DNA of 64,000 nt from Nitrospirillum iridis (GCF_014205765.1 NZ_JACIIZ010000016.1:124001-188000), one strand, 5' to 3'. Counted from the first letter of the stretch, positions 26,867 to 36,105 are shown. Notes: a model not told the origin generated them from the letters alone. Numbers and translations are program-made.

Positions 26867-28102
26867 ATGAATACGCTGACACTTTTTATCGTCAACATAT
26901 TGGTTCACCTGGTCGCGGGACTTTGCCTGGCCTTGGTCGGCCGGTCATTGCGACCGGCTCCGGCGATATGGTTATGGGCCGCGTCCAACCTCCTCTACGC
27001 CTTTGGCATGGCGACGTTGATTTCGCCGTATCCCGCGCGGCCGTCGCCCTTCTACAGCCTCGTCGGCAACCTGATGTTGGACTGGGGCACGATGATCGCC
27101 TTCGTCGGGGTCCATCGTTTTCTGAATGCCCCGCGCCCGGCACTCTGGCTTCTGCTTCCCGCCGCCGTCCTGTCCTGTGCCAAGATCGGCACGTTCGCCG
27201 GCTTTGGCCTCCATATGCCGATCAACGTCGTGCTCGGCTGCTCCCTCCGCGCCCTGCTGGCCGGGGGGTGCGCTTGGCTGCTGGTTCGGCATTCCGAACC
27301 GGAGCTGCGTATCGCCGCATGGCCCTCGGCGGGATTTTACCTGGCCTGGGGGGCGGTCCTGCTGACGCGGGTCGGCTGGGAGGTCCTGCGCATCCTGCCG
27401 TCGAGCCCCATGGTGGTGGGCGATCTGCGCGATCCCACCACGAACGCCGGCCTGTTGCTTCGGGTATGCATCACCTTCACCCTGACTATCGGCTATCTGT
27501 GGATGGTTGGACGCCGGTTGCAGGCCCGGCTGACCCGTTTGGCGGAAAGCGATCCGTTGACGGGGATCGCCAACCGCCGGGTGCTGTGGGAGAAGGGGGA
27601 ACGCCTGGTCGCCCGCGCGCAGTACCAGGGGGGCGCCTTGGCCGTGCTGCTGGTCGATATCGACCATTTCAAGGCTGTCAACGACCGGTGGGGGCACGGG
27701 GTGGGCGACCGGCTGATCGTCCAGGTGGCGGGCACCCTCGCGGCAACAATCCGCGCCTCCGATATCGTCGGCAGGATCGGTGGTGAGGAATTCGCCATCC
27801 TGTTGCCCGACGCAGATGCGGCGACCGCCCTGGCGGTGGCGGAGCGTATCCGCCAGGCGGTGGCGGAATCGGCGGTCGGGGGGCCGTTGGGTCCCATAGG
27901 CTGCACCATCAGCATTGGATGCGCCGAATGGGTGGACGGCGTCGGCTGGAACACCTTGGTCAATGCCGCCGACCAGGCGCTCTATCGCGCCAAGGCGGCG
28001 GGGCGCGACCGCGTCGAGTCCTTCGTGCTGGGCGACGAGGCGGAATGTCGGATGGGCGCGGCCCCGGTTCCCATGGCAAGGGCGGCTGTCCGGTCCGCCT
28101 GA
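26867..28102 (+). CDS. Membrane-bound GGDEF diguanylate cyclase
   Basis: 411 residues. The N-terminal 200 residues form about six or seven membrane helices (LTLFIVNILVHLVAGLCLAL onwards), an unclassified sensor. The GGDEF domain follows (DPLTGIANRR, LLVDIDHFKAVNDRWGHGVG). The active site is intact as GGEEF near residue 304. The inhibitory site RASD lies five residues before it, so product feedback is expected. It makes cyclic di-GMP. A fliN gene lies 106 bp downstream. Confidence 0.93.
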   Translation: MNTLTLFIVNILVHLVAGLCLALVGRSLRPAPAIWLWAASNLLYAFGMATLISPYPARPSPFYSLVGNLMLDWGTMIAFVGVHRFLNAPRPALWLLLPAAVLSCAKIGTFAGFGLHMPINVVLGCSLRALLAGGCAWLLVRHSEPELRIAAWPSAGFYLAWGAVLLTRVGWEVLRILPSSPMVVGDLRDPTTNAGLLLRVCITFTLTIGYLWMVGRRLQARLTRLAESDPLTGIANRRVLWEKGERLVARAQYQGGALAVLLVDIDHFKAVNDRWGHGVGDRLIVQVAGTLAATIRASDIVGRIGGEEFAILLPDADAATALAVAERIRQAVAESAVGGPLGPIGCTISIGCAEWVDGVGWNTLVNAADQALYRAKAAGRDRVESFVLGDEAECRMGAAPVPMARAAVRSA

Positions 28103-28208
28103 GGGACCGCGCCCGCCGGTACCTGAATCGCCTCCCGCTCCAAGGCCGGGTCATGGTAACGTCACTTGGCGTCCCATGGGCGGGATTGGCGACTACAGGG
28201 CCGAGAGC

Positions 28209-28511
28209 ATGAGCAACCAGGACGATATCGACGCGATGTTCGGCGGTGGCGGCTCGACCACGTCCACCACCACCGAGTTGTCGGCGATTTACGACACGGT
28301 GGTGGAGGTTTCCGTGGTGCTCGGCACGTCCACCATCCGCGTGCGTGACCTGCTGAAGCTGGGCCGCGGCGCCATCGTGGAACTGGACCGCAAGATCGAC
28401 GACCTATCCGACATCATCGTTTCCGGCCGCACCGTGGGCCGGGGCGAGGTGACGATCGTCGAGGACAAGATCGCCGTCACCTTCCGCGAGTTCACCCGGG
28501 TGAACGGCTAG
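28209..28511 (+). CDS. fliN: Flagellar motor switch protein FliN
   Basis: 100 residues. After a short linker with GGGGSTTSTTTE, the SpoA domain (LSAIYDTVVEVSVVLGTSTI, RVRDLLKLGRGAIVELD, VSGRTVGRGEVTIVEDKIAV) fills the protein. FliN forms the base of the C-ring with FliM and FliG. No other flagellar gene lies in the window, so this copy is isolated. It follows a cyclic di-GMP cyclase gene. Confidence 0.93.
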   Translation: MSNQDDIDAMFGGGGSTTSTTTELSAIYDTVVEVSVVLGTSTIRVRDLLKLGRGAIVELDRKIDDLSDIIVSGRTVGRGEVTIVEDKIAVTFREFTRVNG

Positions 28512-28549
28512 CCGAATTTAACCCCAGCACGGAATCAGATGCCAGGCGC

Positions 28550-28990
28550 ATGATGGCGGACAGCAACACGGACACGGGCGCGGAGGGCTGGGCGCTCTGC
28601 CCGGTGACGCCCGGCTTCATCGCCCATATCGGCCCCTTTTGGGAGGGCCGCCCCACCCGGGGTGGCGGTGAGGGCGGCTGGGTCCGCGCCTTTGTCGCGG
28701 ACGAGCGCCATCTGGCGGGCAACGGCCAGATCCACACCTCCGTTCTCGCGGCCTTCGCCGAGTTCGTCTGCCTGCGCGCCGTCGGCGATGAAGGCGTGCC
28801 GGAGGGGGACGCGGTTCTGTTGAACTTGGCGCTGAACCACCTCGGCAGCTGTTCGCGCGGTACCCTGGTTCAGGGCGAGGCCCGGCTTATCCGCCGCAAC
28901 TGGTCGCAACTGGTGACCGAGGTGCGGGTCCAGGACGGCGACCGCCCCCTGGTCGCGGGCACGGCCCTATGGAACCTGGCCGGCGGATGA
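28550..28990 (+). CDS. Hotdog-fold thioesterase, PaaI-like
   Basis: 146 residues. The hotdog pattern is seen in the helix HTSVLAAFAEFVCLRAVG, the strand VLLNLALNHLGSCSRGTLVQ and the final TEVRVQDGDRPLVAGTALWN. The position of the catalytic Asp/Glu is probably taken by the glutamate in AAFAEFV. Such enzymes hydrolyse acyl-CoA. It is convergent with the giant repeat gene, with 43 bp between them. Confidence 0.75.
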   Translation: MMADSNTDTGAEGWALCPVTPGFIAHIGPFWEGRPTRGGGEGGWVRAFVADERHLAGNGQIHTSVLAAFAEFVCLRAVGDEGVPEGDAVLLNLALNHLGSCSRGTLVQGEARLIRRNWSQLVTEVRVQDGDRPLVAGTALWNLAGG

Positions 28991-29033
28991 CACCACCAGC
29001 CCAGGCTTCGGCGCGGGCTTCCCTGGACGGTCG

Positions 29034-32000
29034 TCATGACGACTTGGCGGCCACCCAGGCATTCGTCTGATCCGAGGTGAACACACCCAGCTGGTCGCCG
29101 GTGAACGCGTTGGCTTGGTCCGAGGTCATTGCCTCGATCTGGTCCGTGCTCAGGCCAGGGATCTGGTTGGTGGTGAACATCGGGATCTGGCTGACGCTGA
29201 ATTCGCCGATATCGGCGGTGGTCAACGCGCTGATCTGCTGTGTGGTCAGCGCCCCGATCTGCACGCTGGACAGCAGCGCCACCTGGGTGCCGCTCAACGC
29301 CGACAAGTTGTCGGTGCTGAGGCCCGCGATCTGGGCGCTGGACAGCGATGCCACCTGCGCCGGCGTCAGGTCGCGCATGGTGTCGGTCGCCAGCGCGTCC
29401 AGCTGATCGGTGGTCAGGGCCTTGACCTGGGTGACCGACAGGCCCGCGACCTGGGATGTGGTCAGCGCCGCCACCTGATTGGTGAGCAGCGCTTGGACTT
29501 GGGCGGTGCTGAACACCGTCAACTGGGCCGCCGTCAGGGCCGAAACATCGATGGTGCTCAGGGCTGAAATCTGGTCGGTGGTCAGCACGCCCACCTGGGT
29601 GGCGGTGAACTCGCGCACGTCGGCGGTGGTCAGCGCGTTCAACTGGCTGGTGCCGATGGCGCGGATCTGGGCCGTGGTCAGGCTGGCGACCTGCGGGCCA
29701 CTCAACGCCGACAGGTTGTCGGAACTCAGCCCGGATATTTGCGCCGTGGTCAGCGCCGCCACCTGGCTGGCTGAGAGGCCGCGCGTCTGTGACGTGCTGA
29801 GCGCGTTCAGCTGATCCGTGCCGAGGGACTGGATTTGCGTCGCCGACAAGTTGCCCAGCTGTGTGTTGCTCAGCGCCGTCAGGACCGTGGTGCTGAGGCC
29901 CGTCAACTGTGACGTGACCAGCGATTGCAGTTGCGTCGCCGTCAGGGCGCGGGCGTCGGCCGTGGACAGGGCGTTCAGCTGGTCGGTGGTCAGGGCCTTG
30001 ACCTGCGCCGCTGACAGCCCGGCCACCTGGCTTGTCGTCAGGGCGCCCACCTGGTTGGTTCCCAGGACGACCACCTGGGTGGTGGTCAGACCCGCGACCT
30101 GATTGGTGGTCAGTGCCGCCAGGTGGGTCGTGTCCAGGCTGGTCAGCTGGTCGGTCGTGAGGCTGGCCACCTGGGTGGCGGTGAACTGTGTCACATCCGT
30201 CGTGCTCAGGGCGTTGAGCTGGGTGGACGCCAGCGCCTGGACCTGGGTGGTGGTCAACGCCGCCACCTGCGTGGCGCTCAGGGCCGACAGGTTGTCCGTG
30301 CTCAGGCCCGACAGCTGGGTGGTGGTCAAGGCCGCGACCTGGGCCGTGGTCAGGGCTTGGGCGTCGGCGGTGGACAGGGCGTTCAGCTGGTTGGTGCCCA
30401 GCACCTGGACCTGTGCCGCGGACAGGCTGGCCACCTGCGCCGTGGTCAGCGCCGTCAGGAAATCGGTGTCCAGGCCGCTCACCTGGTCGGTCGTCAGCCC
30501 GGACAGCTGGGCGGCGGTCAGGGCGCGGGCGTCGGTGGTCGACAGGGTGTTCAGCTGATCGGTGTCCAGGACGCGCAACTGCGTCGTGGTCAGGCTGGCC
30601 ACCTGGGCGGTGGTCAGGTTGGACAGCAGGGTGGTGCCCAGGCCGGAAATCTGGCTGGTGGTCAGTGCCGCGACTTGGGTGGCGGTCAGGCGCTGCACCG
30701 TGTCGCTCGACAGCGCATCCAATTGGTCGGTGGTCAGGGCCTTGACCTGGGTGGCCGTCAGGCTGGTCACCTGGGTGGTCGTCAGGGTGGCCACCTGGCT
30801 GGTCCCCAAGGTCGACACCTGGGCGGTGGTCAGGCCCGCGACCTGATTGGTGCTCAGCGCCGCCAGGTGGGTCGTGTCCAGGCTGGTCAGCTGGTCGGTC
30901 GTGAGGCTGGCCACCTGGGTGGCGGTGAATTCCGTCACGTCCGCCGTGGTCAGGGCGTTCAGCTGGCTGGAGGCCAGCGCCTGGACCTGGTTGGTGGTCA
31001 GGCTGGCCACCTGCGTGGCGCTCAGGGCCGACAGGTTGTCCGTGTTCAGGCCGGACAGCTGGGTGGTGGTCAGGGCCGCGACCTGGGCCGTGGTCAGGGC
31101 GCGGGCATCGGCGGTGGACAGGGCGTTCAGCTGGCCGGTGCCCAGCACCTTGACCTGCGCCGCCGACAGGCCGGCCACCTGCGCCGTGGTCAGCGCCGTC
31201 AGGAAATCGGTGTCCAGGCCTCTCACCTGGTCGGTCGTCAGCCCGGACAGCTGGGCGGCGGTCAGGGCGCGGGCGTCGGTTGTCGACAGGGTGTTCAGCT
31301 GATTGGTGTCCAGGGCGCGCAACTGCGTCGTGGTCAGGCTGGTCACCTGGGCGGTGGTCAGGTTGGACAGCAGGGTGGTGCCCAGGCCGGAAATCTGGCT
31401 GGTGGTCAGTGCTGCGACTTGGGCGGCGGTCAGGCGCTGCACCGTGTCGCTTGACAGCGAACCCAGCTGGTCGGTGGTCAGGGCCTTGACCTGGGTGGCC
31501 GTCAGGCTGGTCACCTGGCTGGTCGTCAGGGTGGCGACCTGGCTGGTTCCCAGCGTCGACACCTGGGCGGTGGTCAGGCCTGACACCTGACTGGTGCTCA
31601 GCGCTGTCAGCTGGTCCGTCCCCAGGGTCGACAGCTGGTCCGTCGTCAGGCTGGCCACTTGGGTGGCGGTGAATTCCGTCACGTCCGCCGTGGTCAGGGT
31701 GTTCAACTGCTGGGTGGTCAGCGCGCGCACCTGGGTGCTGGTCAGGGTGGCCACCTGGGTGGCGCTCAACGCCGACAGGGCATTGGTGCCCAGGACGGAG
31801 ATCTGGTCGGTGGTCAGCGCCGCCACCTGGGCCGTGGTCAGGGCCCGGGCGTCCGCCGTTGACAGCGTGCCCAGCTGCGCGGAACTGAGCGCCTTGATCT
31901 GTGCCGCCGACAGGCTGGTCACCTGGGCGGTGCTCAGCGCGGTCAGGAAGGTGGAACTGAGCTGGGCGACCTGGCTGGTGGAGAGCGCCGCCAACTGGGT

Positions 32001-35000
32001 GGCGGTCAGGGCGCGTGCGTCCTCGGTCGACAGGGCGTTCAACTGGTCGGTGCCGAGGGTACGGACCTGGGCGGTGGTCAGGCTGGCGACCTGGGTGGTG
32101 GTCAGGGCCGACAGGGCGCTGGAACTCAGGCCGGTGATCTGGTCGGTCGTCAGGCTGGACACCTGCGTCGCCGTCAGGCGCTGCACGGTGCCGGTCGCCA
32201 GGGCGTCCAGCTGGCTGGTGCTGAGCGCCTTGATCTGCGCCGCCGTCAGGCTGACCACCTGGGCGGTGGTCAGGGTGGAGACCTGGTCGGTGCTGAGCGC
32301 GCCCACCTGGCCGCTGGTCAGACCACCCAGCTGCGTGGTGCTCAGCGCCGTCAAATGGTTGCTGTCCAGGGCGTTCAGCTGGCCCGATGTCAGGTTGGCC
32401 ACCTGGCCGGCGGTGAATTCGCGGATGTCGGATGTTGTCAGCGCGTTCAGCTGGGCGGTGGTCAGCGCCTGGATTTGGCTGCTGGCCAGGCTGGCCACCT
32501 GTGCGCTGCTCAGGGCCGACAACTGGTCGCTGCCCAGCGTCGCGATCTGGTCCGTCGCCAGACTGGCCACCTGGGTGGCGGTGAATTCACGGATGTCGGA
32601 CGTCGTCAGCGCGTTCAGCTGATCGGTGGTCAGCGCCTTGACCTGGGCGGCGGAGAGGTTGGCCACCTGGGTGCCACTCAGGGCCGACAAGGCGCCGGTG
32701 TTCAGGCTGGCCACCTGGTTGGTGGTCAAGGCCGCCACCTGGGCGGCGGTCAGCGCCTGGGCGTCCGCCGTGGGCAGGGCGCCCAACTGGTCGGAGGTGA
32801 GCGCCCGCACCTGGACGGTGGTCAGGCTGGCCACCTGATTGGTGCTGAGCGCTGACAGGGTGGCGGTTTCCAGGCTGGACACCTGCGCGGTGGTGAGCGC
32901 CGCGACTTGGCTGGCGGCGAATTCGCGCAGGTCCGCCGTGGCCAGGGCGTTCAGCTGGGTGGTGGTGAGCGCCTGGACCTGGGCGTTCGCCAGCGAGGTC
33001 ACCTGGGCGCTGTTGAGTGCCGACAGGGCGTCGCTGCTGAGCGTGGCGACCTGGGCGGTGGTCAGGCTGGCGACCTGGGCGGTGGTCAGCGCCCGCACGG
33101 TGGCGGTCGGCAGGACGTTCAGCTGGTCGGAGGTCAATACCTTGACCTGGGCGGCGGACAGGCTGGCCGCCTGGGCGGTGGTCAGCGAGAAGATTTGCGC
33201 CGTGGTCAGCGTGGACACCTGGCTGGTGCTCAGGCCGGTCAGCTGGGACACGGTCAGCGCCGTCACCTGGTTGGTGGCCAGTGCCGTCAGCTGGTCCGTG
33301 GTCAGCGCGCCGACCTGGGCTGCGCTGAACTCACGCACGTCGGCGGTGGTCAGCGCCGTCACCTGATCGGTGGTCAGGGCCTTGACCTGGGTGGCGGACA
33401 GATTGGCCACCTGGGTGGCGCTCAGGGCGGACAGGGCGCCGGTGTTCAGGCTGGCCACCTGATTGGTGCTCAAGGCCGCCACCTGGGCGGCGGTCAGCGC
33501 CTGGGCGTCCGCTGTCGGCAGGGCGCCCAACTGGTCGGAGGTGAGCGCCCGCACCTGGGTGGTGGTCAGGCTGGCCACCTGATTGGTGCTGAGCGCTGAC
33601 AGGGTGGCGGTTTCCAGGCCGGCCACCTGATTGGTGCCCAGCACTGCGATCTGGCTGGCGGCGAATTCGCGCAGATCCGCTGTGGCCAGGGCGTTCAGCT
33701 GGGTGGTGGTGAGCGCCTGGACCTGCGCGTTCGTCAGCTTGGTGACCTGGGCGCTGCTGAGCGCGGACAGGGCGTCGCTGCCGAGGGTGGAGACCTGGGC
33801 GGTGGTCAGCGCGGTGACCTGGGCGCTGTTCAGCACCCGCACGCTGGCGGTTGGCAGGGCGTCCAGCTGATCGGAGGTGAGTGCCCGCACCTGGGTGGTG
33901 GTGAGGGCCGATAGCTGGGCGGTGTTCAAGGCCGCCAGATTGCCCGTGCCCAGCGTCGCCAGCTGGGCCGTGGTGAGGTTGCTCACCTGGGTGGCGGTGA
34001 ATTCGCGGATGTCGGCCGTGGTCAGCGCGTTCAACTGATCGGTGGTCAGCGCCTTGACCTGGGCCGCCGACAGGCTGGCCACCTGCGCGCTGTTCAGGGC
34101 CGACAGCTTGTCCGTGCCCATGCCCGCGATCTGCGCGGTGGTCAGCTGGGATACTTGCGCCGTCGACAGGCGCTGGATGGCGGACGCGCCCAGGGCGTTG
34201 AACTGGTCGGAACTGAAGCCTTTGATCTGGATGGTGGACAGGCTGGCGACCTGGGCCGTCGTCAGGTTGGACACCTGGTCGGTGGTGAGCGAGGACAGCT
34301 GCGTGCTGGTAAGGCCCGTCAGCTGGGCGGTCGTCAGGGCCGACAGGTTTCCGGTGTCCAGCGTGGACAGCTGGGACGTGGACAGGGCGGTGAGCTGGCC
34401 GGCGGCGAATTCGCGGATGTCGGCGGTGGTCAGCGCGTTCAACTGGTCGGTGGACAGCGCCCGGACCTGCGCGGTGGACAGCTTGGTCACCTGCGCGCTG
34501 CCCAGCGCCGACAGGTTGTCGGACGTGAGCCCCGCGACCTGCGCGGTGGTGAGTGCGGCGACCTGGGCGGTGGTCAGGCGCTGCACCGTCGCCGTCGACA
34601 GGGCCGCCAACTGGTCGGTGTCCAGGGCCTTGACCTGGGTGACGGACAGGCTGGCCACCTGGGCTGTGCCCAGGCCCGCGACCTGGTCGGTGGTCAGCGT
34701 GGACACCTGGCCGGTGCCGAGGCTGGCCAACTGGGCGGTGGTCAGCGCCGCCAGGTTGCCGGTGCTGAGGGCGGACAACTGGTCGGTGCGCAGCGCGCCG
34801 ATCTGGCTGGTGGTGAATTCGCGAATGTCGGCTGTCGACAGGGCGTTCAACTGGTCGGAGCCCAGGGACTTGACCTGGGCCGCCGACAGGTTCGCCACCT
34901 GGGTGCCGCTCAGCGCCGACAGGACGTCGCTGTTGAGGCTTGAGACCTGGGTGGTCGTCAACGCCGCCAGCTGGGTCGCCGACAGGGCGCGCGCGTCCGC

Positions 35001-35723
35001 CGTGGTCAGGGCGCCCAACTGGTCCGAACTCAAGCTGCGGACCTGGGCCGTCGTCAAGGCGGCCACCTGGGCCGTGCCCAGCGCCGATACGGCGCCCGTC
35101 GCCAGGCCGCTGACCTGGGCCGTCGTCAGGCTGGCCACCTGGGCGTTGGTGAACTCGCGGATGTCGGTGGTGGTCAGCGCGTTCAGCTGGTCGGTGGTCA
35201 GCGCCTTGACCTGCACGGTCGACAGGCTGGCCACCTGGGCGCTGCTCAATGCCGACAGGTTGTCGGAAGCCAGGCCCGCGATCTGTGCTGTCGACAGGCC
35301 GCTCACCTGCGCCGTGGTCAGCGCCCGGATGTCGGCGGTGGACAACGTCGCCAGCTGGTCGGTGGTCAGGGCCCCGATCTGCGCCTTGGTGAATTCCTGG
35401 ATATCGGCGGTGCCCAGGGCCGCCAGCTGGTCTGTGGTCAGCGCCTGGATCTGGCTGGAGGACAGCAGCGAGATCTGCGTCGACTTCAGGCTCTTGAAGT
35501 CGTCGGTGCCCAAGGCCGCGATGTCGCTGTCGCTGAACACCTGCAGCTGAGTCGCGCTGAACACCATCTGGCTGAGCTGGAAGGCCGCCACCTGGGTGGT
35601 CGTCAGTGACTTGATCTGGGCGGTCGTAAGGGCCGCGACATCCTGCGTGCTCAGCCGCTGGATGTTCGCCGTCGAAATCGACGCGATCTGCGACGGGGTC
35701 AGAAGACCAATCCGCGAAACCAT
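29034..35723 (-). CDS. Giant octapeptide-repeat protein (about 2,230 residues)
   Basis: An uninterrupted minus-strand frame made almost entirely of octapeptides with the pattern [ST][ST]xQ[VLI]xx[LF]. About 279 units fit the length. Octads ending REF (such as TTADIREF) recur after 14, then 17, then 14 octads, giving a 31-octad super-period of 248 residues; the protein is about nine such periods long. I see no cysteine and one tryptophan, near the C-terminus. There is no signal peptide, membrane helix, RTX nonapeptide or known enzymatic domain. Each octad has a Ser/Thr-x-x-Gln that could cap a short helix, so a solenoid is plausible; a beta solenoid cannot be excluded. The ATG at 35723 is chosen for its GGAGGTGA site. 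Function unknown. Confidence 0.85.
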   Translation of the reverse strand: MVSRIGLLTPSQIASISTANIQRLSTQDVAALTTAQIKSLTTTQVAAFQLSQMVFSATQLQVFSDSDIAALGTDDFKSLKSTQISLLSSSQIQALTTDQLAALGTADIQEFTKAQIGALTTDQLATLSTADIRALTTAQVSGLSTAQIAGLASDNLSALSSAQVASLSTVQVKALTTDQLNALTTTDIREFTNAQVASLTTAQVSGLATGAVSALGTAQVAALTTAQVRSLSSDQLGALTTADARALSATQLAALTTTQVSSLNSDVLSALSGTQVANLSAAQVKSLGSDQLNALSTADIREFTTSQIGALRTDQLSALSTGNLAALTTAQLASLGTGQVSTLTTDQVAGLGTAQVASLSVTQVKALDTDQLAALSTATVQRLTTAQVAALTTAQVAGLTSDNLSALGSAQVTKLSTAQVRALSTDQLNALTTADIREFAAGQLTALSTSQLSTLDTGNLSALTTAQLTGLTSTQLSSLTTDQVSNLTTAQVASLSTIQIKGFSSDQFNALGASAIQRLSTAQVSQLTTAQIAGMGTDKLSALNSAQVASLSAAQVKALTTDQLNALTTADIREFTATQVSNLTTAQLATLGTGNLAALNTAQLSALTTTQVRALTSDQLDALPTASVRVLNSAQVTALTTAQVSTLGSDALSALSSAQVTKLTNAQVQALTTTQLNALATADLREFAASQIAVLGTNQVAGLETATLSALSTNQVASLTTTQVRALTSDQLGALPTADAQALTAAQVAALSTNQVASLNTGALSALSATQVANLSATQVKALTTDQVTALTTADVREFSAAQVGALTTDQLTALATNQVTALTVSQLTGLSTSQVSTLTTAQIFSLTTAQAASLSAAQVKVLTSDQLNVLPTATVRALTTAQVASLTTAQVATLSSDALSALNSAQVTSLANAQVQALTTTQLNALATADLREFAASQVAALTTAQVSSLETATLSALSTNQVASLTTVQVRALTSDQLGALPTADAQALTAAQVAALTTNQVASLNTGALSALSGTQVANLSAAQVKALTTDQLNALTTSDIREFTATQVASLATDQIATLGSDQLSALSSAQVASLASSQIQALTTAQLNALTTSDIREFTAGQVANLTSGQLNALDSNHLTALSTTQLGGLTSGQVGALSTDQVSTLTTAQVVSLTAAQIKALSTSQLDALATGTVQRLTATQVSSLTTDQITGLSSSALSALTTTQVASLTTAQVRTLGTDQLNALSTEDARALTATQLAALSTSQVAQLSSTFLTALSTAQVTSLSAAQIKALSSAQLGTLSTADARALTTAQVAALTTDQISVLGTNALSALSATQVATLTSTQVRALTTQQLNTLTTADVTEFTATQVASLTTDQLSTLGTDQLTALSTSQVSGLTTAQVSTLGTSQVATLTTSQVTSLTATQVKALTTDQLGSLSSDTVQRLTAAQVAALTTSQISGLGTTLLSNLTTAQVTSLTTTQLRALDTNQLNTLSTTDARALTAAQLSGLTTDQVRGLDTDFLTALTTAQVAGLSAAQVKVLGTGQLNALSTADARALTTAQVAALTTTQLSGLNTDNLSALSATQVASLTTNQVQALASSQLNALTTADVTEFTATQVASLTTDQLTSLDTTHLAALSTNQVAGLTTAQVSTLGTSQVATLTTTQVTSLTATQVKALTTDQLDALSSDTVQRLTATQVAALTTSQISGLGTTLLSNLTTAQVASLTTTQLRVLDTDQLNTLSTTDARALTAAQLSGLTTDQVSGLDTDFLTALTTAQVASLSAAQVQVLGTNQLNALSTADAQALTTAQVAALTTTQLSGLSTDNLSALSATQVAALTTTQVQALASTQLNALSTTDVTQFTATQVASLTTDQLTSLDTTHLAALTTNQVAGLTTTQVVVLGTNQVGALTTSQVAGLSAAQVKALTTDQLNALSTADARALTATQLQSLVTSQLTGLSTTVLTALSNTQLGNLSATQIQSLGTDQLNALSTSQTRGLSASQVAALTTAQISGLSSDNLSALSGPQVASLTTAQIRAIGTSQLNALTTADVREFTATQVGVLTTDQISALSTIDVSALTAAQLTVFSTAQVQALLTNQVAALTTSQVAGLSVTQVKALTTDQLDALATDTMRDLTPAQVASLSSAQIAGLSTDNLSALSGTQVALLSSVQIGALTTQQISALTTADIGEFSVSQIPMFTTNQIPGLSTDQIEAMTSDQANAFTGDQLGVFTSDQTNAWVAAKSS
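30103..31590 (-). repeat. Two adjacent 744-bp super-repeats inside the giant gene (pair A)
   Basis: The segments 30103-30846 and 30847-31590 align at an exact offset of 744 bp, equal to 31 octapeptides. Over the aligned length they differ at only scattered codons, much closer to each other than the octads are within a unit. This points to recent unequal exchange or slippage. The phase chosen for the unit boundary is arbitrary. Confidence 0.8.
32112..33599 (-). repeat. Two adjacent 744-bp super-repeats inside the giant gene (pair B)
   Basis: A second closely matching pair with the same 744-bp offset (32112-32855 and 32856-33599). In protein, ETATLSALSTNQVASL is followed exactly 31 octads later by the same sequence. 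Pairs A and B resemble each other less than the members within each pair, so they arose by separate duplications. Confidence 0.75.
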
Positions 35724-35768
35724 ACTCACCTCCGACCGCATCTCTTTGAGATGCTTCGTTCTCGGCGC

Positions 35769-35791
35769 AAAAAAACACCCCTTCTGGGTGT
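35769..35791 (-). terminator. Poly-U hairpin in the leader of the giant repeat gene
   Basis: On the minus strand, ACACCC, a 5-nt loop and GGGTGT are followed directly by seven T. It lies 46 bases upstream of the giant gene's start codon, so it would stop most transcripts unless antiterminated. A 7-bp hairpin (TCGCCAC/GTGGCGA, 35791-35811) sits immediately before it. Confidence 0.6.
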
Positions 35792-35837
35792 CGCCACTGC
35801 CCCCGTGGCGATGAAATCATCCCCGCCTTGCGTCCCC

Positions 35838-35876
35838 CTATTGGGTGCGCGGGCAAGGCATCCAGACAAACAACAT
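35838..35876 (-). CDS. Possible 12-residue leader peptide
   Basis: An ATG with AAGGGA seven bases upstream opens a 12-codon frame, MLFVWMPCPRTQ, which ends in TAG. Its codons 6-9 form the left arm of a 7-bp stem (GCCTTGC with GCAAGGC) that precedes the terminator hairpin. It could couple translation to leader folding. Very short frames like this also arise by chance. Confidence 0.2.
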   Translation of the reverse strand: MLFVWMPCPRTQ

Positions 35877-36071
35877 CCGGACGTCCCTTTGGGATCGCCA
35901 TGAACGGATGCCGCAATGCCAATCCGTCGATTGCATACTCAAGGCGAGATTAGCCGTTTTCGTGGTACTGCGCACCTGGGAATGCAAGGGAGGATTTCCG
36001 GGCGCGCAAGAGGTGCAAAGGGTGGGGAAAGCACCCGTTTACGGCCCGATGCGGGGCGAAGCCGGCGCGCC

Positions 36072-36105
36072 AAAAAAAACGCCGGCTGTCGAGGGACAGC
36101 CGGCG
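36072..36105 (-). terminator. Intrinsic terminator after the Crp-like regulator gene
   Basis: A perfect 11-bp stem (36080-36090 with 36095-36105) with a 4-nt loop, followed on the minus strand by eight T. It lies about 160 bp beyond the stop of the regulator gene. Confidence 0.85.

Noticed and set aside
29115-35550. Long open frames on the plus strand and in another minus-strand frame across the giant repeat gene
   Set aside because: They are shadows of the 24-bp repeat period. The chosen minus frame has a GGAGGTGA ribosome binding site, regular octads and sensible composition; the others give tryptophan-, arginine- or glycine-rich nonsense.
29034-35723. RTX toxin or CRISPR-like array
   Set aside because: There are no GGxGxDxxx nonapeptides and no repeat-spacer structure. 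The periodicity is coding and continuous.
35780-35880. Cyclic di-GMP (GEMM-I) riboswitch in the leader of the giant gene
   Set aside because: A GGGGACGCAAGGC stretch recalls the GEMM core, but the other conserved loop and the tetraloop-receptor elements are missing.
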